Shown piece after piece: positions 17,136 through 25,100 of a DNA stretch of 64,000 bases (its first letter is position 1; each line of letters starts with the position of its first letter). Under the pieces are notes generated by a model. The model was given only the letters and a program-made list of their open reading frames with translations, searched no databases and had not been told where the DNA came from. The stretch spans positions 372,001-436,000 of the forward strand of contig NZ_JBLFEN010000002.1 of the NCBI RefSeq assembly GCF_047345485.1, written 5' to 3'. The position numbers were made by a program, and so were the translations under genes. Origin of the DNA: Jejuia sp047345485 (GTDB taxonomy: Bacteria; Bacteroidota; Bacteroidia; Flavobacteriales; Flavobacteriaceae).

Positions 17136-18890
17136 ATGTACAGAAGTCATAATTGCGGCGAATTAAGAGCGGCACATATTAATACAGAAGTAACCTTAGC
17201 AGGTTGGGTACAAAAATCTAGAGATAAAGGGTTTATAGTTTGGGTAGATTTACGCGACCGCTACGGTATAACACAATTGGTTTTTGATGAAGAACGCACA
17301 TCAAAAACACTTTTAGAACAAGCAAATAATTTAGGGCGCGAATTTGTAATTCAAGCAAAAGGAACTGTGGTAGAGCGCGCTTCTAAAAACTCCAATATTC
17401 CAACAGGTGATATTGAGATTTTAGTAGCTGAATTAACTATTTTAAATGAAGCTGAATTGCCGCCGTTTACTATTGAAGATAACACCGATGGTGGTGAAGA
17501 TTTACGCATGAAATACCGCTATTTAGATATTCGTCGTAACCCAGTAAAAAACAGCTTAATTTTTAGACATAAAGTTACCCAAGAGGTACGTAATTATTTA
17601 TCTAATGATGGATTTATTGAGGTTGAAACTCCTTATTTAATCAAGTCTACACCAGAAGGTGCGCGCGATTTTGTGGTGCCGTCTAGAATGAATGAAGGTC
17701 AGTTTTACGCCTTACCACAATCGCCACAAACCTTTAAACAATTGTTGATGGTTGGTGGTATGGATAAGTATTTTCAGATTGTGAAATGTTTTAGAGATGA
17801 AGATTTACGTGCCGATAGACAACCAGAATTCACACAAATTGATTGTGAAATGGCGTTTATTGAGCAAGAAGATATTTTAAATGCTTTTGAAGGGTTAACA
17901 CGCCATTTATTAAAAGAAATTAATGGTGTTGAGGTAGACAAATTTCCGAGAATGCTTTACGATGATGCGATGCGTTTATATGGAAACGACAAACCAGATA
18001 TTCGCTTTGGTATGGAATTTGGCGAGCTAAACGAAGTAGCGCAACATAAAGAATTTAATGTATTTAAATCAGCAGAATTAGTTGTAGGTATTGCAGTTCC
18101 TGGCGGAAACACATACACCAGAAAAGAAATTGATAAATTAATTTCTTGGGTAAAACGCCCACAAGTTGGTGCTTTAGGCATGGTGTATTGTCGTTGTAAT
18201 GAAGATGGCTCTTTCAAATCGTCTGTAGATAAATTTTACGATCAAGACGATTTAGCAAAATGGGCAGAAGTTACTGGTGCAACATCTGGTGATTTAATTT
18301 GTATACTTTCAGGAGATACTAATAAAGTAAGAGCACAATTAAGCGCACTTCGTATGGAATTAGCAGAACGCTTAGGCTTACGCAAACCAGATGAATTTGC
18401 ACCGCTTTGGGTGATGGATTTTCCATTATTAGAATGGGATGAAGACACAGAGCGCTACCACGCCATGCATCATCCATTTACATCACCAAAACCAGGACAA
18501 CTAGACTTATTAAAAACAGATCCTGGAGCAGTAAAAGCTAATGCTTACGATTTAGTATTGAATGGTAATGAAATTGGTGGTGGCTCCATAAGAATTCATG
18601 ATGCAGCAACACAAGCTTTGATGTTTGATTATTTAGGGTTTACACCCGAAGAAGCTAAAGCACAATTTGGCTTTTTAATGGATGCGTTTCAATATGGAGC
18701 ACCGCCACACGGTGGTTTAGCCTTTGGGCTAGACAGATTGGTTGCCATTTTAGGCGGACAAGAAACCATTCGAGATTTTATTGCATTCCCAAAAAACAAT
18801 TCTGGTAGAGATGTGATGATAGATGCACCTGCGCCAATTGATGATGAACAACTTGAAGAATTGAGTTTAAAACTTAATTTAAAATCATAA
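17136..18890 (+). CDS. aspS: Aspartyl-tRNA synthetase
   Basis: 584 residues of the bacterial AspRS type. The N-terminal anticodon-binding OB fold includes LAGWVQKSRDKGFIVWVDLRDRYGITQLVF. Class II motif 1 is around VRNYLSNDGFIEVETPYL. Motif 2 is QIVKCFRDEDLRADRQPEFTQIDCEMAF. The bacterial insertion (GAD) domain lies about residues 285-415. Motif 3 is GGLAFGLDRLVAILGG near the end. It charges tRNA-Asp. The start is ATG 17136 (MYRSHNCGEL), as in other bacteria, rather than the upstream TTG. Confidence 0.97.
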   Translation: MYRSHNCGELRAAHINTEVTLAGWVQKSRDKGFIVWVDLRDRYGITQLVFDEERTSKTLLEQANNLGREFVIQAKGTVVERASKNSNIPTGDIEILVAELTILNEAELPPFTIEDNTDGGEDLRMKYRYLDIRRNPVKNSLIFRHKVTQEVRNYLSNDGFIEVETPYLIKSTPEGARDFVVPSRMNEGQFYALPQSPQTFKQLLMVGGMDKYFQIVKCFRDEDLRADRQPEFTQIDCEMAFIEQEDILNAFEGLTRHLLKEINGVEVDKFPRMLYDDAMRLYGNDKPDIRFGMEFGELNEVAQHKEFNVFKSAELVVGIAVPGGNTYTRKEIDKLISWVKRPQVGALGMVYCRCNEDGSFKSSVDKFYDQDDLAKWAEVTGATSGDLICILSGDTNKVRAQLSALRMELAERLGLRKPDEFAPLWVMDFPLLEWDEDTERYHAMHHPFTSPKPGQLDLLKTDPGAVKANAYDLVLNGNEIGGGSIRIHDAATQALMFDYLGFTPEEAKAQFGFLMDAFQYGAPPHGGLAFGLDRLVAILGGQETIRDFIAFPKNNSGRDVMIDAPAPIDDEQLEELSLKLNLKS

Positions 18891-18896
18891 CTTTTT

Positions 18897-18922
18897 AATC
18901 CCGCTTTTGCGGGATTTTTTGT
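18897..18922 (+). terminator. Terminator of aspS
   Basis: AATCCCGC (18897-18904), loop TTTT, GCGGGATT (18909-18916), then a T-run, 6 bp after the stop codon. Confidence 0.9.
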
Positions 18923-18933
18923 TAATTTTAGTC

Positions 18934-19653
18934 ATGCAAATAAAATGTTTTGTTCCTCTGTTTATAATGCTTGTTGCTGGTTTTGTATACTCGCAAGAAC
19001 TCACTGGCGCACAACTTTTAGAAAACGCCATACAGTATCATGACCCTAGTGGTAACTGGAAAACCTTTAAAGGCGATTTTAACATTACAATGGAAATTCC
19101 TGAAAAAGCTAAACGAGAAAGCCATATAACCATAGATTTGCCTCAGCAATATTTTTCAGTAAAAGCTAAAACAAACAATAACCTTTCAGAATATATAATT
19201 GATAAAGATAATATCACAATACTATTTAACGGCAACAAAAACCCTTCAAAAGATATTCTAAAAACACATCGCTTAAGTAAAGAAAGGGCAAAACTGTATC
19301 AAAACTATTATACGTATTTGTATGGTTTACCAATGAAGTTAAAAGATACTGGAACTGTAATACATAACCATGTAGAAAATAAAACTTTTAAAGGTAAAAC
19401 CTATTGGGTATTAAAAGTTACATATGATGAAAAAATAGGTAAGGACACTTGGTATTTTTATTTTAACAAAACCACTTATGCTATGGAGATTTATCAATTT
19501 TATCATGATGAAACTAAAAATGATGGAGAATATATTTTACTTTCAGAAGAGGAGACCATCAAAGGTATAAAAATGCCAAAAATTAGAGCTTGGTACATTA
19601 ATAAAGATGACACACTTTTAGGAACAGATATTTTAAAACCCGCTGAAGAATAA
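18934..19653 (+). CDS. Secreted DUF6503-like protein
   Basis: 239 residues from ATG 18934. The frame opens upstream at 18907, but that lies inside the aspS terminator. Signal peptide MQIKCFVPLFIMLVAGFVYSQ. The remainder is predicted beta-rich (GNWKTFKGDFNITMEIPEK, GKDTWYFYFNKTTYAMEIYQF) and resembles periplasmic lipid- or lipoprotein-binding folds of the LolA type. This fold assignment is an inference. Its stop overlaps the start of the CLC gene (TAATG), so they form an operon. Confidence 0.65.
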   Translation: MQIKCFVPLFIMLVAGFVYSQELTGAQLLENAIQYHDPSGNWKTFKGDFNITMEIPEKAKRESHITIDLPQQYFSVKAKTNNNLSEYIIDKDNITILFNGNKNPSKDILKTHRLSKERAKLYQNYYTYLYGLPMKLKDTGTVIHNHVENKTFKGKTYWVLKVTYDEKIGKDTWYFYFNKTTYAMEIYQFYHDETKNDGEYILLSEEETIKGIKMPKIRAWYINKDDTLLGTDILKPAEE

Positions 19654-21434
19654 TGAGTTTTAAAGGTCTTTTACGAAAGTTCTTAATTTGGAAATATAAA
19701 CATATTTCTGAAGCTCAATTTATTTACATTTTAAGCATTTTAGTAGGGTTTCTTGCAGGAATGGGTACTGTGGTTTTAAAAAACTTAACTCATACTATCA
19801 GACACCTATTCAACTCTTATGTATTTAAAGATTACCAAAGCACACTCTATTTTATACTTCCAATAATTGGCTTACTTTTAGTCTATATTATTAAACAAAC
19901 TTGGTTAAAAAAACATATTGGCCATGGCATTTCAACCACATTACATGCCATTTCTAAATTAAACGGTATCATCCCAAGATATAATATTTATGCTGCATTA
20001 ATTACAGCTCCACTAACCGCTGGTTTTGGTGGTTCTGTTGGGCTACAAGGACCTGCAGTTAGCGTAGGTTCTGCATTAGGTTCCAACGCAGCGCGTTTAT
20101 TTCATATGAATAGAAAAACGCGTTTACTACTTATTGCTTGTGCTGCTGCTGGTGCTATGGCATCTATGTTTAAAGCCCCAATTGCAGCTATTATTTTTGC
20201 TATAGAAATTTTTAGTTTAGATATTGCATTTGCATCTTTAGTGCCACTACTTTTAGCATCTGTTTCTGCTGTGGTTACCTCCTATTTTTTCTTAGGAACC
20301 GACGTATTATTGCGCTTTGAACTTACCGATACATTTCAAATTAACGATATTGGGTTTTACGCACTTTTGGGGGTTGTAACAGGTTTAATGTCTGTATACT
20401 ACTCTAAAGTGTTTTTTGGTATTACCAACTTTTTTAAACAGTTTGATAGTCGTGCAAAACGCCTCGTTATAGGCGGTTTAGCTATAGGCACAATGTTGTA
20501 TATCATACCACCGCTTTATGGTGAAGGTTATGGTGTAATGAACAACTTATTAAAAGGTGATCACATTGCAGCAATAGGCAACACTCCGTTTAATTTAAAT
20601 TTAGAAAATATTTGGATAGTTATAGGTTTACTCCTAGGAATTGCCGTTTTTAAAGCCATAGCCATGACTACTACATTTGGTGCTGGTGGTGTTGGCGGCG
20701 TATTTATTCCAACTTTAGTAATGGGTAGCGCACTTGGAAATGCATTTGCAAAAATCATCAATAATTTAGGCTTAGATTTTCATGTATCTGAATCTAATTT
20801 TACATTAATTGGTATGACGGGGTTAATGGCAGGTGTACTACATGCACCTCTTACAGCTATATTTTTGATTGCTGAAATCACAGGCGGATATGAGCTTTTT
20901 GTACCATTAATGCTTGTTGCTGCCATATCGTTTTCCATCACAAAATATTATATTTCACATTCTATATATACTTTAAAATTAGCTAAACGAGGAGAACTTA
21001 TCACTCACGATAAAGACAAAAACGTATTGATGATGTTAGAAATAGATAAGGTGATTGAAACCAATTTTATTATTCTAAAACCAGAAATGAAACTACGTGA
21101 AGTATTAGAAAATGCAGTAGCAAAATCCTCTAGAAACCATTTTCCCGTTGTAAATGAAAAACACGAATTTTTAGGTGTTATTCGTTTAGACGATGTTAGA
21201 CACATGATGTTTAATACAGAACTTTACGATAAGGTAGATGTAGAAAGTTTAATGCATGCTGATGCTGGTATTATCAACTATGAAAAAGATACGATGAGAC
21301 ACATTATGGATAAATTTAAAACCAGTGGTGCATGGAATTTACCTGTTATAAAACAAGGTAAATATTATGGTTATATCTCAAAATCTAAGTTATTAACCGC
21401 CTACAGGAGACAGTTAATTAACGTAACACATTAA
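19653..21434 (+). CDS. CLC-family chloride channel/transporter with C-terminal CBS domains
   Basis: 593 residues. The CLC membrane core covers about 20-440, and a CBS pair (about 465-590) begins VIETNFIILKPEMKLREVLENAV. Selectivity-filter elements: GHGIST (about 90-95, the GSGIP position), GLQGPAV (130-136, the GREGP position) and GGVFIPTL (GIFAP position). Gln132 (codon CAA, 20046-20048) sits where the gating glutamate (E148 of the E. coli protein) is expected. The internal glutamate position (E203) is Ile186 in FAIEIF. Both changes point to a channel or uncoupled transporter rather than a proton antiporter. Ion specificity is not provable here. Confidence 0.85.
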   Translation: MSFKGLLRKFLIWKYKHISEAQFIYILSILVGFLAGMGTVVLKNLTHTIRHLFNSYVFKDYQSTLYFILPIIGLLLVYIIKQTWLKKHIGHGISTTLHAISKLNGIIPRYNIYAALITAPLTAGFGGSVGLQGPAVSVGSALGSNAARLFHMNRKTRLLLIACAAAGAMASMFKAPIAAIIFAIEIFSLDIAFASLVPLLLASVSAVVTSYFFLGTDVLLRFELTDTFQINDIGFYALLGVVTGLMSVYYSKVFFGITNFFKQFDSRAKRLVIGGLAIGTMLYIIPPLYGEGYGVMNNLLKGDHIAAIGNTPFNLNLENIWIVIGLLLGIAVFKAIAMTTTFGAGGVGGVFIPTLVMGSALGNAFAKIINNLGLDFHVSESNFTLIGMTGLMAGVLHAPLTAIFLIAEITGGYELFVPLMLVAAISFSITKYYISHSIYTLKLAKRGELITHDKDKNVLMMLEIDKVIETNFIILKPEMKLREVLENAVAKSSRNHFPVVNEKHEFLGVIRLDDVRHMMFNTELYDKVDVESLMHADAGIINYEKDTMRHIMDKFKTSGAWNLPVIKQGKYYGYISKSKLLTAYRRQLINVTH

Positions 21435-21438
21435 TATT

Positions 21439-21675
21439 ATGAAGTATCTCATCTTATTACTAACGCTCGTCGCTTTCGGACTTATTATTATTGGATTTAT
21501 TTTAGAATTTGAAAACTCACAAAAACTCATTGGTTCTGGTGTAGTACTACTCTTTTTAGTCGTATTTCCTTTATTCTCTTATTATAGATGGAAGGGTAAA
21601 AACTTGAAAGACTACATGCTTACACAAGAAAATCTGGACAAAATGAGAAAAAGTCAAAAAGGTGATAAATATTAA
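21439..21675 (+). CDS. Small two-helix membrane protein, unknown function
   Basis: 78 residues with two hydrophobic segments (YLILLLTLVAFGLIIIGFIL and LIGSGVVLLFLVVFPLFSYY) and a charged C-terminal tail. It begins 4 bp after the CLC gene, so it is probably its operon partner. Such small proteins recur in flavobacteria, without a known role. Confidence 0.65.
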   Translation: MKYLILLLTLVAFGLIIIGFILEFENSQKLIGSGVVLLFLVVFPLFSYYRWKGKNLKDYMLTQENLDKMRKSQKGDKY

Positions 21676-21703
21676 TTTTTTGTAGTATATGCAAACGTAA
21701 AAG

Positions 21704-22153
21704 TTAATTTAAATTACGCTTCATAATAAAAAAACGTTTTAACAAACTACTGGCTTCATCTGCCATAATTCCACCTTCTATTTTAGTTTTAGGATGTAAT
21801 TTGGTATTTAGATTGATACAACCACGTTCTGCATCTCTAGCGCCATATACGATTCGTTCTATCTGACTCCAATACAAAGCACCCGCACACATTTGGCAAG
21901 GTTCTAGAGTAACATAAAGTGTACACCCTTTTAAGTATTTACCACCCAAAAAATTAGCAGCTGCCGTTATAGCTTGCATTTCAGCATGTGCTGTAACATC
22001 GGTTAAGGTCTCAGTAAGATTATGTCCTCTAGCAATAATTTTATTATCGATAACAATTACAGCACCAACAGGAATTTCTCCCTTTTCAAAAGCCATTTCT
22101 GCTTCCTGAAAGGCTTTTTTCATAAAATACAAATCATCAAAAGGCTCAATCAT
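21704..22153 (-). CDS. tadA: tRNA-adenosine deaminase-type nucleoside deaminase (TadA)
   Basis: 149 residues with the cytidine-deaminase fold. The zinc site is TAHAEMQAI (His and catalytic Glu) and PCQMCAG (two Cys). Residues around N (ARGHNLTE) and YWSQIERIVYGARD match TadA, which converts A34 to inosine in tRNA-Arg; a guanine-deaminase-like activity is less likely. A -7-like TATTTTTG (minus strand, 22159-22166) ends five bases before the start codon. Confidence 0.85.
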   Translation of the reverse strand: MIEPFDDLYFMKKAFQEAEMAFEKGEIPVGAVIVIDNKIIARGHNLTETLTDVTAHAEMQAITAAANFLGGKYLKGCTLYVTLEPCQMCAGALYWSQIERIVYGARDAERGCINLNTKLHPKTKIEGGIMADEASSLLKRFFIMKRNLN

Positions 22154-22186
22154 AATTTCAAAAATACAATTTTACCTTTTTCAAAC

Positions 22187-24916
22187 TTAATTTTTTATTA
22201 ATTTTCGCGTCATATTGACTGTGCTACTCTCAATTTGTAAAATATAAATTCCTGCTTGTAAAGCACTAATATTTAACGTTGTTCTTCTAGGGGTTGTAGT
22301 TGTTTGCGATAGCACACGTCTTCCATTAATATCTACCAAGTTAAAGGTAACAGGCTCCATTTCTCCTTCCATAGTAATAGTAACAGAAGTGTTAGCCGGA
22401 TTAGGAAATACTTTAAAAATAGTATCTTCAAATGATGCTGCATCTAACGTTGAGCAATTAGCTAAACTAATGTCTGAAGGATCTGGTGTATCAAAATCTT
22501 CAACTTGATCTGTAAACACAGCTCTATCTCCACTTGATGCATTAACACCTAAACCTCTATTGGCAAATACGTCCCAAATTAAACATTGATTTTCTCCACC
22601 TGTTAAAGCAACATCCGCAGCCAACAAACCATCTCTACCATCAATAAAATCAGGATTACAACCTTGTAATTTCAACCCTTCTACAACTAAATCAAGTACT
22701 CTATTATTTCCACCAGTACCGTTATATAAATCAGGATCAAAACCAAATTTTTCAACATAAGCCCATGTTAAGTCCCATAACATTGTTGCCCATAATGAAC
22801 CAACATAGTGTACCTGTTGGTTAAGTATAACATCATCTCCATCTTCATCTTGTCCTAGTATTCTATCATCATTTGTTGCGGCAAAGGTATATTCATTAAT
22901 AGAAAAATCTGTACTATATTGACGAGTTCTAATACCGAGTCCGTCAATATTTTGCCCAATTACAAACGTTCCGATACCTCTACCATCTGTTGGTAAATCT
23001 GTAGCCTTCATAGTAAGCATTAGAGCAAACCAATCAGACCAGCCTTCACCCATTTGAAAATTATTATTTAGACATCCAGAATTATTAGCACCTCCTGTTA
23101 ATCGTGTTGAAATACCATGACCATACTCATGAATAATAATACCATTATCAAAACTAGAATCTGTTGGAAATGAACCATTTTCTACAATAGTTGCCGATAC
23201 ATTTTCGCCTGCATTTATTGCATTAATTATAGTTTCTCCATCTTCAAAATTTATAAAAAGTGAAGGAATAGTGATTACAGGATCTGTAACACCATACATA
23301 TTAATATATTCTCTATAATTAGGATCGTTATCTGGATTGTTATGATTAGCTACAATAACCCCTATGGCACCAGCATCTTGAGCATTTTGAATTTTTTCTG
23401 TAAATGCACAATTACCGCGCCTAATTACTGCAATTTTTCCAGCTACATCTACCGCATTAACTAACGCTACACAACCTTCTTCTGGTATAGCAGTACCATC
23501 GTCTACAACAACTAAATCTCCAGTAACTGGTGTTGTTGATGGGCCAGTAATATTCCCTAAACCGTTAGGACCATTACCTGTTGATGGGTTTGCAGAAACA
23601 TAAGTTCCAGCAATGGAACCGCCAGTAACAGTTAAATTATCGGTTGGTAATTGATTTCTTGTCCACAAAAACATTTGCATTCTGGGGTTAAACCCATCAG
23701 GTGGTGTTGCAAAATTAGCATTATTGGTATCTGCACCGTCTTGTACATCAGCAAAAACAGCATCATCATCATTACCGCCATTTCCATAATTATTAATCTG
23801 AAAATTACCACTAACCTCATCAAATCCATATTGATAAAAGATATCGTGTACTACATTATTATGATAAAATAAATTTGTTGCAGCAACATCAATATAATTT
23901 GTTGCAGGTTGCTCTAAAGTTGTAAGTGGAAAATTAAAATTTAAACTTGATGTCCCGTCTGGTGATGCGCCTTCTCCATTGTTTGCATTTAAATCGTCTT
24001 GCGCCCAAACATTATTACCTCTAGTAATTGTAAATTCTGGACCTGAAACACCATCAGTATCATGCCATCCAAAAGGAGAGGCTACATTATCTGCTGGCTC
24101 AGTTACTACTTGAAAACTACCATGATTTGGGCTTTCTGCTGGTAAGGGTAGTACATTATACTGAGAGTTATCTACAAAGAATGCTTCCGTTTCAAAATTA
24201 AATCCTTTATGTTCTTGTTTCAAAACAGAACTTATAGTTTCATTTACATGTATGTGCTCCCCTTCAAAACTGCAATTAACCACCCAATCGTCTTGCTCTA
24301 AAACGGTTCCTGTAACTGCATCAATCCTCACACTCCACCAGTGTTTGCTATCTGGTGTAAAAATATTTAAATCCCAAACTAGTGCTAAATTTCCAGCATC
24401 ATCTTTACAATACATAAGTTCTACAGGAATTTTTTCCTGAGACATACTTCTATTAGAAAATACATTTTTGTTTTTACTAGTTTGAATAGATTTTGATGAC
24501 TCACTAAGAGTTATATTAAAATGAGAAGCTGTTTTTTGTAATGCTTGCTCAGGTTTTAAGGCAGGTGCTAAGGCATTGATCTTGCTTTTTATATTAGACA
24601 CAAAGTTATCTTTAAAATAAAATACCTTGTTATCTTTTAAAGCCACGTTAGAAATGGCATTGTGTATTTTAACACCTTTGTATGTTTGATATAAATACAC
24701 GTGTGTTACGCCTGAATTTTTAGAAAAACTCTGCTTATCTATATGAATATCTGCAATCTCATCTACCGACAAATACCCTAAATCGTCACTATTTTTAATA
24801 TAATTTAAAACCTGTAAGCCTAATGGTGTATCAGTTAATTTATTTTGAGCGCTGACTGAACTTAAAAAAGCAAAACTTAGTAGTGCAGCGAATATATAGT
24901 GTTGAATATTTTTCAT
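22187..24916 (-). CDS. Secreted M36 (fungalysin-type) metalloprotease with PA domain and T9SS sorting domain
   Basis: 909 residues. Signal peptide to about residue 23, then an FTP propeptide region (to about 200). The catalytic domain contains the zinc motif HEYGH (about 597-601), and EGWSDWFALM supplies the downstream Glu ligand. A protease-associated insert lies about 480-570 (GNCAFTEKIQNAQDAGAIGV). A C-terminal type A sorting domain (about 835-909: KVFPNPANTSVTITM... GIYILQIES) marks it for type IX secretion to the surface or medium. Likely extracellular protein degradation. It has a tandem paralogue upstream. Confidence 0.92.
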   Translation of the reverse strand: MKNIQHYIFAALLSFAFLSSVSAQNKLTDTPLGLQVLNYIKNSDDLGYLSVDEIADIHIDKQSFSKNSGVTHVYLYQTYKGVKIHNAISNVALKDNKVFYFKDNFVSNIKSKINALAPALKPEQALQKTASHFNITLSESSKSIQTSKNKNVFSNRSMSQEKIPVELMYCKDDAGNLALVWDLNIFTPDSKHWWSVRIDAVTGTVLEQDDWVVNCSFEGEHIHVNETISSVLKQEHKGFNFETEAFFVDNSQYNVLPLPAESPNHGSFQVVTEPADNVASPFGWHDTDGVSGPEFTITRGNNVWAQDDLNANNGEGASPDGTSSLNFNFPLTTLEQPATNYIDVAATNLFYHNNVVHDIFYQYGFDEVSGNFQINNYGNGGNDDDAVFADVQDGADTNNANFATPPDGFNPRMQMFLWTRNQLPTDNLTVTGGSIAGTYVSANPSTGNGPNGLGNITGPSTTPVTGDLVVVDDGTAIPEEGCVALVNAVDVAGKIAVIRRGNCAFTEKIQNAQDAGAIGVIVANHNNPDNDPNYREYINMYGVTDPVITIPSLFINFEDGETIINAINAGENVSATIVENGSFPTDSSFDNGIIIHEYGHGISTRLTGGANNSGCLNNNFQMGEGWSDWFALMLTMKATDLPTDGRGIGTFVIGQNIDGLGIRTRQYSTDFSINEYTFAATNDDRILGQDEDGDDVILNQQVHYVGSLWATMLWDLTWAYVEKFGFDPDLYNGTGGNNRVLDLVVEGLKLQGCNPDFIDGRDGLLAADVALTGGENQCLIWDVFANRGLGVNASSGDRAVFTDQVEDFDTPDPSDISLANCSTLDAASFEDTIFKVFPNPANTSVTITMEGEMEPVTFNLVDINGRRVLSQTTTTPRRTTLNISALQAGIYILQIESSTVNMTRKLIKN

Positions 24917-25100
24917 TCTTTATTTTTTTTATGAGATAAACCGTAATTACATAATATATTATTTCTTAAGTATAAAAACATACTATTAACCTAAGTAAAC
25001 AAAATTTAAGATTGTTTAACTTTTAATTGAATAAACGGCTAAATCTTATAATTTCGTCTCTCAAAACTACAATACCTTACTAAGGTTTGGTATTATATAA

